This document shows, piece after piece, positions 1-12,098 of a stretch of DNA of 64,000 bases. A program made the translations under genes and the position numbers. The notes under the pieces were generated by a model. The model ran no database searches, had not been told where the DNA came from, and worked only from the letters and a program-made list of their open reading frames with translations. The stretch is from Pseudoscleropodium purum (Eukaryota; Streptophyta; Bryopsida; Hypnales; Brachytheciaceae): assembly GCA_963969395.1 (NCBI GenBank), contig OZ017797.1, positions 29,636,001-29,700,000 of the forward strand, read 5' to 3'. How positions within the stretch are numbered: position 1 is the stretch's first letter; every line of letters starts with the position of its first letter.

Positions 1-1103
1 GCACTTGTTATCTATGATTATATGTTTATGGATTTTTCCTGTGGTCTGAACGTGGCGATGGAATTTTTTATTACATCCAGTAGTGGGATTCGGAGTAGTG
101 TTAGAAGCATGTTCAACATGGAGTGCTTCAAACCATGGAATAGAAGTATCTCTATGAGGGGGGCAAGAGTGGTGGGTATTCTCTTAATATAGGAAAATGA
201 AATCTCACTGTTGAAAGCTCGAAGATGAGTATGTAAACTTGAAGCATGAAGCTGAATTTTTAACACTGAAAACCGTTTCCCACCTGCTTGAGGTGAGTGA
301 TAGCATCCAATGTCGGAAGAGGCGTTGAAGAATGCGAGTACAGAACTTGTCAAGTTTTGTCCAACAAAGAGTGCCTATGGAAACTCACTTGTATCTCAAA
401 TCAGGTTTGTCAATTATGTCGCTGCCAAGTTTTTACAAAGTTTCTCCTTACGAGAATCATTCTAGACACGCTCACACAAAATAAAAACTCTCTACTGTAG
501 TGGTAATTTACTGATTTACGTATCAACAAAATATGCTTGTCATGCGAGTTCAAACATTAAAAAAAATACTTTTACTATATGTATGTTCATGTTCTAGCAC
601 TCAAACTGAGAAAGGCTGAATGAAAGGTAGAACAGACAGCCGGGCTCGAAGCTGGAACAGAGCGTGAGATTGTAAAGGTGGAGATCATCTTCTATGCCCT
701 TGAACTTCTGATCTAATGGCTTGCTGTGCAGAGACTGGAAAACTGCCTCGAGGCTCAGAGGTTCAGATTCTCAGAGCGAAAGAAAAGACCAGAAGGGCAA
801 GTACGTACTATGAAAGTATTTGGAGGAAATCCAATATTCTATAGGGTTTCTTTCATCCTCTAGTCTCGGTGTTATAAATACCCATCGCAGATAAAGATTT
901 CCAACCTGGCATCGGGGTGCTCTTCAAAGAATAGATTACAAGTCAAATTTACAAAAGAGGGGTATCTTAAGGGTTGATCTCGTTGAGTTTGTTTTTCTAT
1001 AAATTCATTAAGGTCCTTTATGCCTGGGATAGTACTTCGTTGCCTTTCGTGCCTATACATAGCAAGTACGCTGGGTCTGCCCATCGGTTCTACTCCTGTC
1101 CCA
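1..1103. other. Intergenic stretch, no supported gene
   Basis: Only short open frames without recognisable domains are present. The part from about 870 to 1103 is probably the 3' flank or 3' UTR of the minus-strand B3 gene that ends at 1104. I see no RNA gene or repeat I can support. Confidence 0.5.
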
Positions 1104-2866
1104 TCAAGACGCAAGCTCTATCGAATAGTGAGTGAGGACATCGTCTATCTGGAGACCGCTGGGGATGGCCACAACACGGAAGATGCGAACAAGGACAGTG
1201 AGAGCTTCACCATCTGTAGTCTCAAAAACACAAGCGTCCCCTTCCTCCAGAAAATGGTGGACTGCAAACAGGGCCCAATCCTTGGGAAGAAGAGTCAGGC
1301 GGTGTCGTCCACGGGCATTCCATTGCATTTCCCATGACCGTCCCGTGGAGTCAATCAGCGTCAGTACAGAACAAGAGTGGGGAGACACAGCAGCTGCACT
1401 CCCGGACAGCGCAAGGAGTAGTCTTCGTGGTATTTCCTGTGAGACAGGGTTGAGGGAGAATCGACTGTCAGTGCATCCTTGATGAAAAAACTACTTAATT
1501 TAAATTGGCTTTCTACATTAAAGTAGATGCAAAAACTGACCACGAATGCTGCTGTGAGAGCAACACAATTAGGAAGTTAGTATGCAAGCTTGATCCACCA
1601 GTGAGGGAGACTGAAATGTGGGAGTCAGACTGAAATGTAGGCTTTTGTAGCATCACATCTACGTCTGCATTGTAGGAATTAGGTCTGGAACTTGACAAGG
1701 GAAAATCTGTGGTAATTCTTACCATGCAATCGAAGTCTTTGTAAACATGAGAAGGCCTCAACACCGTCATCGAGTTGGGGTTGCTGAGTATCCGGCTGTA
1801 GCGGGAGGCTGCCTTTCTAGCCGCTCGCCTCTCAGCAGGCATGACATCCCTTCGCTTGGAAAGGAAGGCGAATGAAATGGGATTCACATGAGCGAATTGA
1901 ACCGGCACATCATCAAGGAGAATTCCAGCACTTTGGCGAGTGCTCACAGATAGCATTCTCTCTTCCTGGAGTGGTCCAGTGTTCACACAAGTGAGCTCAA
2001 GTCCAGCTGATCCCGGTTCCTCACGTTGCTCCAGTATTTGTTTCACATCTCGGCTCTTGAAGTTTGCACGGTGGTGCACTGCACATGAAATACCCATTTG
2101 GATACAAATATGGTGATTATCATCGTCAGGATGGGCTCCGAATTTCCTCGGTGCTGCACGAGACTTCAATGCTGTGGCTCCCTCCAATTTTCCACTTCGC
2201 AGTCTCCGGGAGTAGAATTGGGGAGAGCTGGAAGGCGAGAAAGCGGGGTGAATGATCTGGCAGCCGTGGTCGTTGAAGAGAGTGAAACGGAAGCGGGAAT
2301 GAGCAACCAAGACGAAGACCAGGATGTGGCCCGGCTGGAGGTTGTAGTGGAAGGCAAATTCTGGCCAGCCTTGCGTCCACACTTGAAACTCTTCAGGCAC
2401 CCGGAAGGCCACTCTCCATGTTCTCCCGTCCACTGCATTCTCCAAGCTCACCTCCTTGTCCATCTTCCTGCAGTATTCTCGTGCAAACGCTTTCGGGATC
2501 TTCTACAGTCAAAAAGCTCCAGCAACGTCAGTGGACACTGAGACCAGCCCACGAGCCTACCAATCGGACTAACAACTTCGCAACAACTGAATTTCCCTTG
2601 AGAATTAAATGCTTATGATTGCACCTTTCCTTGCAGATTGACGATCCGGAGCTTACAAGGTGGCTGCCATGGTTGCAATTCGAAGTGCTGTTGATGACCT
2701 TGATGAAGTAGGGCAAGCTGCTACTCTTGTACTCCTCTTGCGCCCAGCGAGTGACCTTGGGATGCACTCGCCCCTCTCGCCGTGACCGGCGCCTTCGGCT
2801 TCCGTTCCCCCACGTTGCAGTCCAGCTCCTCTCTCCAGGTTTCAGCCCTACTTCAGGCTTCCCCAT
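1104..2866 (-). CDS. Two-domain B3 (REM-like) DNA-binding protein
   Basis: Predicted nuclear transcription factor of the plant B3 superfamily, closest in layout to the REM type. Three exons on the minus strand: 2866-2657, 2502-1723 and 1436-1104. All junctions are GT-AG in phase 0, giving 440 aa. The first B3 domain (about residues 50-155) contains YFIKVINS, then KIPKAFAREYC directly after the first intron, then GWPEFAFHYNLQPGHILVF, which is the usual B3 strand and loop order. The second (about 315-415) begins VLRPSHVYKDF, crosses intron 2, continues IPRRLLLALSG and ends with HFLEEGDACVFE. The linker is basic in places (KRRDVMPAERRAARKAASR). The ATG at 2866 is the first in frame and is followed by an Arg-rich segment. 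Its DNA target and role cannot be read from the sequence. The family call is firm; the REM subtype is inferred. Confidence 0.88.
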
Positions 2867-4054
2867 TGATTTTGCTCAGTTGCAAAGCTTGCTATCGAAT
2901 GACTGCTTTTGTGTTAGAAGCTCTGCTCGTCTTCTGGTTGGTTTCCTTTGTTTCTAACTAATGGAAACTGGCATTAGTGCTTTGGGAGATAGTGTTTCCA
3001 AGTCTAGTGAGTACCGTGTCACTGAATTGGATGCAAGGAGGCGACCCTGGTTTGTACGGGAGTGTTGCATTTGCGATCTATCCTAGATTTTGTGTGAGGG
3101 AAATGATCTGCAAAGGATCGTGGATGGGGACAAGCACTAGCTTGATGTTACTGCGTGGCGTTCGTTCTGAAGACGCCAGAACTTGAAGATTAGTTTGGTG
3201 ATTGTAATCTTCCAATGCTCAAATCTTGTTTTTCTTCATAAGATTTGTTACAATTGAAAGAAAGTGCATATTTTTATGGTGCAAGAGTTGATTTTCTTGC
3301 ATATTTGATAGTGCAAGTTCTTCCATATTGTGCCAACTACTCATTGCAATGAAATTGGAATGACATTGCCGAATTTGTTTATTCAAGTTTTTACCACACT
3401 AGGAAATCAGTGTTTGTTCATAATCTTAGCATGATTTGAGGTGGGAATTCAAGTTTGTATGTATTTTATTGATATTCAAAAATGTAAATTGGTTTGGAGT
3501 ACTTAACCCAAAGTTTTTTTTATCATTTGTCCAAAAGCTTGAAATGAAAAGCAAAGCAATTTAAAATAGAGTTGATAAAGAAATGTTGGTTAGTGTAAAT
3601 ATTTAAATTTTCTTTGGTCAAAATCAAATTAAGGATGTGGTACATTCAAAGTTGAGTTTGACTATTCTTGATGCATTAATGAAATTTTTTTGTTTGGAAA
3701 TTGTGCATTTCTTATACAAATATTTCATTGGTAGAGATTGATCAAATGATGATGTCATATCTACCATCTTGTTAGTTTCAAGAAAGGGACCAAATTTTGC
3801 AACAAAATGAGTGATGATTAAAGCCTAATCTCTTTTATGACTTAATTAGCAACTTAACCTTTGTAAAAAGCCTCTTACACATTCCTTTGTTGACAATCTT
3901 AAAGCATAGATCACTACAATTAAAATTCTTTCTGGTATGAGAATCAAATCAAACTAGAGCGACATTTTGTACTTTGAAAGTATACAAACATGTGGGATTA
4001 TTTTTTTTTTGCTAATTTTTAATATCTTAAAGCCTCTATTAATAATTCAAAATG

Positions 4055-4334
4055 CATTAGAAGATTTTTGGAGCCTTTGGATGCCTACAAGTTATCACAA
4101 CCTGCAAATGCAGGAAACAGGTTCGACGCAATGGTTTGACGTGGCCGAGACCCTGCCACATCATTGACCAAATTTTTTTTTTTTTTTTTTTTTTTGCGTT
4201 TGGAGACTAAATTTTTATTTTTATTTTTATAAAAAATAAAATTTTAATAGTAGGCCGTTCCTCTTGCTACGGGGAACAATTGCAGGGAAATAGGCCCGAA
4301 AAAGGCTTCTGAACCCTCCAAAACTCTTCTAATG
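4055..4334. mobile_element. MITE family B, copy 1
   Basis: A 280-bp element with imperfect terminal inverted repeats starting CATTAGAAGATTTTTGG. The right end reads as the complement of CATTAGAAGAGTTTTGG. The interior holds a GACGTGGCCGAGACCCTGCC block, a poly-T tract and an A/T-rich core. It matches 41184-41445 in opposite orientation over most of its length. It interrupts copy 1 of the tandem duplication. It has no coding capacity, so it is non-autonomous. I could not define a target-site duplication. Confidence 0.75.
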
Positions 4335-4735
4335 CTAGTTACCATATTGTAATAATTAAAAAAAAATAGAAGTAATCTTAACCCCTAAAGGACCAAATGT
4401 ACCTTCAAAGGCAAAATAATGAGAGTTTGAATTAGTTCTTATCATCTCAGTGTTTGTTCATAATCTTAGCATGATTTCAAGGGATCTACATGATTTGAGG
4501 TGGGAATTCAAGTTTGTCTGTATTATATTGATACTCAAAAATGTAAATTGGTTTGGAGTACTTAACCCAAAGTTTTTTATATCATTTGTTCAAAAGCTTG
4601 AAATCAAAAGCAAGGCAATTTAGAATAGAGTTGATAAAAAAAATGTTGGTTAGTGTAAATATTTAAATCTTATTTGGTCAAAATCAAATTAAGGGTGTAG
4701 TACATTCAAAGTTGAATTTGACTATTCTTGATGCA

Positions 4736-4966
4736 TTAACCCTGTAAGGTCACTGCAGACACTAAGTGTCCGATGGATGACGGAAAAATCCTCTATATAG
4801 GATAGAAATACAACTATTCATCCTCCATGTTTTGTTGTAAAAAGGGAACTTCTTCTACAGTAATTTGACTTTCAATGAATATTTTTCTATTTTTTTAAGC
4901 AATTGATTCCCATGGTATGAAAAAAGGATGATTTCAATGGAAATCAACCTATCCTTACAAGGTTAA
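4736..4966 (+). mobile_element. TTAA-flanked MITE (family A), copy 1
   Basis: A 223-bp element (4740-4962) flanked by TTAA on both sides. It begins CCCTGTAAGG and ends CCTTACAAGG, a perfect 10-bp terminal inverted repeat. The interior holds the family signature CAACTATTCATCCTCC. The corresponding site in the first copy of the tandem duplication (3671-3683) has GATGCATTAATGAA with a single TTAA, so it serves as the pre-insertion site. It has no open reading frame. TTAA target choice with CCC-type ends is what piggyBac-type elements do; no matching transposase is visible here. Confidence 0.82.
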
Positions 4967-7890
4967 TGAACCCTATCCAAAGGATTGTTGTGCCTTCTTT
5001 ATTCCTTTCTTATTTCTATGAATAAAATGACAATCATCAATCTTTTTGTTAGGCGATTTTGTGTTTCTTATATAAATAATTCATTGGTAGGTATTGATCA
5101 AAATAATGTCATATCTACCATCTTGCTAGTTTCAAGAAAGGGACCAAAAATTTACAACAAAATGAATGATGATTAAAGCCTAATGTCTTTCATGACTTAT
5201 TTAGTGGCTTGGCCTTTTTAAGAATCGTCTTCCATACTTATTCCTTTGTTGACAATCCTAGAGCATAGACCACTACAATTAAAATTCCTCCTAGTATGAG
5301 AATCAAAATCAATATAGTGACATTTTGTACTTTGAAAGTATACATACATAGAAGATTATTTTGTTTTTGCTCATTTTTAATAATTTACCTTCATAGGCAA
5401 ATGAAAATTTGAATTAGTTTCTATCATCTCAATTTTGGGCATGATTTTTGAAACTTTTTGAAGATAGAAAAATAGATTAGCTTTTGGAGAGTAGAATTTT
5501 TCAAACTTTATTTTTAATAGAAAATAATTTTATCTATAAGGAGAAATTTGATTATTATTTTCATTCTAATTGGATTAGTAATGAGAATGTTATTAAGCTT
5601 CTAGTTTTGTAGGCAATTAGAGCATCTTTCAAAAAATATGAATACATTGAATTCATTTTTTCACTCAATTTTTCCATTTTTAAACAAAAGAAGTTCTACA
5701 TACTTAGTTTAGATTTTTGTTAGTACAATCTCACTTTTGGGATTAGAGTGTTTTAATTCCACCTATTGGAATTTAGATTTTCATTCTATCTTGTATTCTC
5801 ATACCTACTTTTATTTGACAACTTCTTAAAGAATGAAAACCAAGCATATTCTTTTGGAAAAAAAATTCTTACACTTTCAACTAAATTCTTCAGCATAAAT
5901 ATCTTCCAATTCAAAATGTGTATTACAAAAAAATTGAATTTAAAGAATTCAAAGCCTTTAATGATCCAATTAAGTAAGGTGTAAGAAAAAAAAAACATGA
6001 AATCTTTACTTGTACACAAATATCTTACAATCTTTACAGTCAAAAATTTCTAAAATGTCTTCTAAACATTTTAATAATAATTTAATGCAAGATACTATGA
6101 TTAGATATGAAAAAGTTAATTCATTGGTGCATAGGTTAATTAATTTTTTGCACCTTGAAGTACAAAAAGCAATTTTGAATGTTTTTTGATGTATAAATGG
6201 ACTCAATCTTTTAGGGATTAAAGGTTCCTTGAAGATGACATAAATGTTCAATCTTTTTGAAAAGCAATAATCATTTGTACATCATAGTATAGATTGCTTC
6301 ACAAAAAGATTTACTTAATATTTCACAAAAATTCAAAGAAAAAAAAGAAATTTAGGTCTTCACCCATATCCAAAATTCTATTACAGATTTCTATGTGGCA
6401 TGGGAAACCTCAAGATGTATATACAGAGTTTGAGTAAAAAAATTTTAGATATTATTGAACTTTGGATTGTTGAAAATTTTAAATTTCATCTTGAAGTGCT
6501 TCAAATTCCATATTTAGAATGATGACAAATAGTGCTACAATGTGATATTTTGTCCAAATAACTTTTTATTTATCCCAAGCAATACTTTAATTTTTAAAAC
6601 CATAATTTCTTTATAATAATTTTAATAAAATGGAGGAAAGTAATATTTTTTTTATAAAGACATGAAAAAAACATGTAAAAATTGAAAAAAAAAAATTAGG
6701 CTTTGAAGGATTAAAGCCCCTTTCTCCTTTTCAAGCAACTATTTTGTCAATTTTCCTCAACTTTTATCACTACAATCTTAAGATTGAATTGTTGGATCTT
6801 CAATTAATGAATTTTTTTAGGATAATGTGCAATCAAAATCTTCTACAAGATCATACTATCTCTTGTGTTAAATTATTTGACACAAAAGTATTTTTGAATG
6901 AGATTATGTGCAAAGTTTTCTTTTTTCTTTTTTTGGATGTTGTTACTTGGTAGTGTATGTTGTATGGAACTCCACTAAAACAAATTTGGTACCATGAATT
7001 TATAATTTCAACAAAGCTTTTTTTTTTTTGCTTTTTTTAAGATTGATATGTTTTGTTGTAGGGTATTTGATGTTTTGATTGGATTTTAAATCACTTTTTT
7101 TTATATGAATGCTTATTGTGCAAGAGAGGCAATTTTATCATTCAATTCAAGGAGTCCAAATGAAGTTTGGATTCCTACAAGGATAGGTGTGGGGTCTTAG
7201 GTGATTTTGCAACTTGAAAAATATAGTAGCCACACAAAGGATGCAAAACAACATAAGGCAAAAGGAGGCTGTAAAGTTTGCATTGTCAAATTTAACCCCT
7301 GATTGCCAAAGTCCTATTTGGGTTCAAAAACATCATTTCTTTTGAAGTGATATAGATCTAAATTTCACTAAGTTATAGAGATTTTAACTGTGCAATCTTG
7401 TAGTAAACATGTTGTAGATGACGTGAATCAAATTTGGAGTCATTTGACCACATAAATTGAAAGGTTATAATGTTTTAGTATTGAAAAAGATGCTGAAATT
7501 TTCCTAGCAACACACTTGGAGGTGAAATTCGATTTCTAAACCTACTCAAATGAAAAAACTTAAAACTGTAAAGTGATTCAAAACCAACACACAAACACAT
7601 TGGTGAAAAAATATCATTCAATTGACTCAATGTGTATACAAAATGACTTGCAAATGTAGAATAATAGGCAAGAAAAGTTGCAAAAAACATATATGAGGCT
7701 GAATCTCTTTTTACTAAAATGTTTTTCAATCACTCATAACTTCTTGGATTGATATGAAATTTTTGGATTGATATGAAATTTTAGATGCACAAAATAGACT
7801 AATATTGAGTGCAACAAAAGAACTGGATAGCTGCAGGAACACAATTGAAGACAACATTACAATATGACCTGGTGTTGGAGAGATTAGTAC

Positions 7891-8975
7891 CTCCATTGAT
7901 AGACTGTTCATACAACCTCTGGTCAGCAGAATTGGAGAAAAGGATGCGATCTCCCTTGACTATAAACGCCCCTCCGCCATACTCATGCACCACGGTACGC
8001 AAACTAAAACCAGCTGGAGTGACATCCTGAACTGATCCAGGCTGAGCTCCCTCCCTCACCAAAACCACAGGACTGCAAAAAACTCCCAAAAGTAAATAAA
8101 TAAATAAATAGAACAGAGCATGAAATTAAAAAAATATCATCTCAGACACAATTCAATGCTGTATCAACAAGAAATTCCAAGCAAAAAAGAAATAAATACT
8201 TTTTCAAATGATCGTTTTGCTAATTACAGTACACTAGAACCGAGACAGCTCAGAGCTCCAGGTCCATACTCCAGAGTGAAGCCTAACAGATGAACGAATC
8301 AGATGAATGAACGAAGAGAGTGCTGAGAATACTGTATTGGTTTTTTCAAACTCACCCAGCTTCAGAAGGTCGACCTTCAAGCCAAAGCAAGCGGCCGTCG
8401 GCATCGATGGCGGCGCCTCCCAAGAGCTTTTGTGAACCAGAAACAACATCCGCCGTCAACGGAGACTTCCAAGCTCCCTACGGCGTCTCGCATTCCGATT
8501 GCCCCATTTCTGCACCAGCAGCAGCAACAATAGCGCCTGCAGAACCTGCATGGCAAGGAAACAACTACATCCAAGTATGCTGCGCAATTCCTCTAGCACC
8601 AATTCGCACAATACCGAATCAAGAATCAAGCAAGAATCAAACAAACAGTCGCAAATTCAAACACGTTTTCTGTACAACCAGAAGTAGAAATTCAAACACA
8701 AGCACGTTCACATTCCACAATCCATCGCGGTGATATCCAAATCGACGGCGAGATTCTCCACCTGTTTCAGCACGGGCAGCGAGCTGAACAATGGCGTGCT
8801 GTCTTCTTCGATTCCCCGCTTGACTCCAGACCTGTCTGCCAATCGAAACTGGAAAAAAAGACCTTTGCACAAGCAACGAAGGCACAAACGCGGCCGACCG
8901 TGACGACTTTGCTCTGATGCCTAAGCAGCGAGCTACGGCATGCAGCGATCCCGCACTACTCACTGTGTGCGACAT
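7891..8975 (-). pseudogene. 5' fragment of plastid-type S9 (acylaminoacyl/dipeptidyl) peptidase gene with in-frame stop
   Basis: Three exons on the minus strand keep good splice sites and one frame: 8975-8762, 8545-8356 and 8072-7891. The product would begin with a Ser/Arg-rich, transit-peptide-like leader of about 70 residues. Then comes GAWKSPLTADVVSGSQK, then DGRLLWLEGRPSEAG, then VVHEYGGGAF and FSNSADQRLY. This order is that of the N-terminal beta-propeller of plant prolyl-oligopeptidase family proteins (S9). A TAG at 8478-8480 sits where relatives have Tyr in a PYG(S/A)W motif, near residue 94. Nothing after 7891 encodes the rest of the propeller or the alpha/beta-hydrolase domain with the catalytic triad, and the next gene (B3) has its own start. 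I read it as a truncated, recently inactivated duplicate. An assembly error at the stop is possible, but the missing 3' part is not so easily explained. Confidence 0.78.
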
Positions 8976-9987
8976 TGCTCTCCCTCTCACTCGCACAAAT
9001 GCAAATCTTGCAAAATAATCCACATTGCTAACAACATCTCACTAAAGCAACACCTGTTTCCCCCCAATTGGCAATCTATCAATACCCGTTTCTCCTTTTC
9101 ATAGCAATCTCAACCAAAGCGACGTCTAGTTACACTCCGAGAATTTCAGAATTTCAGAGAAGAAGCGGCGAATTCATTTGCAGAAGGTGTTTTTCGAGAT
9201 TGTTCACCTCGAATTTTGGCGATCGTGCTTACCTGCCGAGGCGATTGTGACGCGCAGCCTTTGTCGTCTTGAGGAGGCCGATGATGAAGATGGCCTTGTT
9301 GTGTGTCAGCTGCACGGGCGTCGGTCTAATTGAGCATGAGGGCCTATTACCGCTGCTCTACCCCAAACCGGAGAATGGAATGATGCTCCATATGATATTT
9401 TTGGGGTGGGTGGGTGGAGTTTTTTTTGTTTTAAAAAAATGCCTATTTTTTCTTAAGTTTCAACAATCTACCGTCATGAAGAAGAAGCAGAAGGCCTACT
9501 TTATATTTGTCCCATTTCCAAATCATTGGAATCATTTAAGAAGATCATTTAAATCTTTTGAATTTGACCATCAATTACGTTCAAAGACTTTACATGGAGA
9601 CTTATCTAATTTTCCTATTAATCATGTTACATCACTGATTATATGGTGTTTATGAAGCAATTGGAGGGGAAGAAGCAAAAATTTGTTCTTCCATAGAAAA
9701 ATAGGGTTGCCATAATCTTTGGTTCAATTTAATTAAAGAACTTGATCCTCATTTGGGATGGCTTAATAAATTGGATCAACTCAAAATGAGGCTTGGTCTC
9801 AAATATAAAGTGGGTAGAAGAGAGATATTATTTCAATTTCTTTTTAATCAACATAAATTATGTGCATGTTCATTTTAGATCCCACTATACACCCCAAGAA
9901 TTAAATTTTATGACATCAGAACCATATAATATCTTAGTTAAAATGGAGCCTCATTATTTTTTGAATATTTTTTATTAAATGAGGTTT

Positions 9988-10260
9988 TCATATAATATAT
10001 ACATTAGAAGATGTAACTTTAACAAGTAATGTTTGACGTATCTAAAGGGGTTGAATTTCAAATATTATTATTTATAATTTGAAGTATTAATGAATTTTTA
10101 AAAATAGATTTATATATAGAATATTTTATAATTGAGGCATTTTATATGATATACACATTAGAAGATGTGACTTCAATAAATAATGTTTGATGTATCAAGG
10201 GATTTCATTTTAGATGTTCTTATTTATGGTTTTTAGAATATTAGTATATTAAAGAGGTAA
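9988..10260. repeat. Degenerate tandem duplication (~145-bp unit)
   Basis: The segment from about 9988 to 10110 is repeated at about 10138-10260. Both share ACATTAGAAGATGT followed by AATGTTTGA(C/T)GTATC and an A/T-rich tail. Non-coding. Confidence 0.6.
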
Positions 10261-12030
10261 ATTTTCAGAAATTGATCATTTTGCAATAAATAGTTAATTT
10301 ATTAGTCTTTTTTACTTAAATTTAATCCATAGAAGGTAGAGTATATTATTGTAGTTCTACAAGTCTTCCTAAAGGAGATGAAATTTTTTCTCTACACATG
10401 GGGATAGATGTAAGAACATGCCTTCTATTTTAGTCCATCCAAACATTTACTTGGATATTTATGACTTCTCCATCAACATACACTTTTTGTCTCAAGCCAT
10501 GTTGTTCATTTGGCAAATGCTTGTACAATAAAGACACCAACTTATACTATTTTTAATTGTATTTTTTCATTTGTGTTTCATATTTTATTATAATAAAAAA
10601 TATTTGGTGAAATTAAGCTAGTCCTTAGTGAATGGAATTCACTAAATGTAATAATCCCTCCATTTCCTGTATTCTCGTCCTTAAAGATCTAAAGTAGGTT
10701 GTTTTCTTGTAGTAGAATGACAAAGTAAATTACATTGTTTTTCACCCTTGTTGATAGTCTTAGATTCCAAATATGATTTCAAAATTTTCAAAATTTATCA
10801 CCTATTGTCAATAAGTTGTTATTGTATTTTCCCTAAGGTATAGTGTTCTAAAGAATGCTCACTCAAATAGACTTCTGAAGTACACCAAATTATGATAGAC
10901 AAAAGACTTAGGAATGTGACCCATTAAAGTCTTACATCATCCCACAATGGACGTTTTCCAATAAATGAGATTTAAACTACATTAGATTATATTAGTGACC
11001 ACAATCAATGCCTTAAATGATGGTGATGGAGTGATTAATAATTGCAATAGGAACTTAATCTTCTTGGTTGAATTTATCATAAGAAGTGCTTTTTTTAGGC
11101 CTTCATGTTGTGGCCATAATAAGAAATATTGTAACTTAGCTTTAGGTGAAATCAATAAGGGGCCTATTATGTATACATTTTTTTGTAGATTTAGGGATAG
11201 TAGAGAGACTTTGTAATGGGCTAATTTAGTAGCATACTTCAAAAGTTCATATCAAATTTACACTTCATGAAAAATTTAATTGAATTGCTCCTCCAATTCT
11301 CATAGTTGTGTTTATGTGGAAATAAATTAAATTTTTTTCAGCAATACCAATAGGACAAACCAATTATTTTGCTATTGTAGTTTACTTTATTTACTTTACA
11401 ATACTAGGGGCCAATTTGCATACTTGCATAGTGGGCAAAGAGCTATAGAGGATGCTATAGACAAAAATACCAAATCCACTTAGTTAGTTGGGGAGGGATA
11501 CGATTAGAAGTAGAGACATATTAGATTCTTTCAATCATGACCTACCCGTATCCACCAATGGTATTGTCTACTAATATCAATTGAAAATTTAGCTCCTCCT
11601 TTTTTGTTGCCTACTCTAACAAGACAATCGGTAGAAGCAATTTTGTCTTCTTGCTTCATTTAGGTTCAAGTTTGCCTCATCGGACAAGCATGCAAGCCCG
11701 CCCAAGGGACGTCGTGATGTAGGGGATGACAACCTATTTTTGACCACTTAAAGAATACAATATAGTTGTTGGATAGGAGTAGTAAAGGAAATCTTTTTCC
11801 AGTGTAAAGAAATTGATTTAAGAAGGATTCAAAATTTTTTTACATTTTTTTAGTCCAAATTGAAATTATTCTGAATTTTTTTTTGAAGATTTTCTACAAC
11901 CTATTCTTCTTATGAAAGTCACTATAATTTCGATCATAGTCTGGTTACAAAATTGATGTAAGTGATAATTGTGTACTTGCCGTGATCATTCTATACTTTC
12001 AATGTACACTTGGACATTTCTGCAGCTCCT

Positions 12031-12098
12031 ACAGATCCTGCCGTACCTAAGCTGTAATGTAAACACAGATCCTGCCGTACCTAAGCTGTAATGTAAAC
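12031..12098. repeat. Perfect 34-bp tandem duplication upstream of the aldehyde oxidase-like gene
   Basis: Positions 12031-12064 are repeated without change at 12065-12098. The unit contains GATCCTGCCGTACCTAAGC. It lies about 470 bp upstream of the predicted ATG at 12571, so it falls in the promoter or 5' leader. A regulatory effect is only inferred. Confidence 0.85.

Larger units (their letters stand above)
3408..5440. repeat. Tandem duplication of a ~1 kb non-coding unit
   Basis: Copy 1 runs from about 3408 to 4447 and copy 2 from 4448 to about 5440. The segment 3408-3680 is matched at 4448-4739, and 3702-4025 is matched at about 5059-5385, with small substitutions throughout. The copies are separated into blocks by later insertions. 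Copy 1 carries about 370 bp around the element at 4055-4334. Copy 2 carries the TTAA-flanked element at 4740-4962. I see no open reading frame of note in either copy. Confidence 0.85.
2867..7890. other. AT-rich intergenic region with duplications and MITEs
   Basis: No coding region is supported between the B3 gene and the S9 peptidase fragment. The stretch from 3408 to about 5440 is a tandem duplication interrupted by two different inverted-repeat elements (listed separately). The rest, 5440-7890, is low-complexity A/T-rich DNA with poly-T runs. It includes a perfect ~20-bp head-to-tail duplication near 7744-7783. Confidence 0.6.

Noticed and set aside
18..353. Minus-strand 111-codon open frame
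   Set aside because: No domain, no splice context and ordinary AT-rich composition; not enough to call a gene.
872..1114. Minus-strand frame overlapping the B3 gene 3' end
   Set aside because: It starts without a supported splice link and has no B3 sequence; more likely 3' UTR.
9233..9358. Minus-strand exon-like block ending in a GTAAGC donor (contains THNKAIFIIGLLKTTKAARH)
   Set aside because: The donor is good, but there is no start codon, no matching downstream exon in phase and no family I recognise. It could be a 5' exon of the S9 fragment; unproven.
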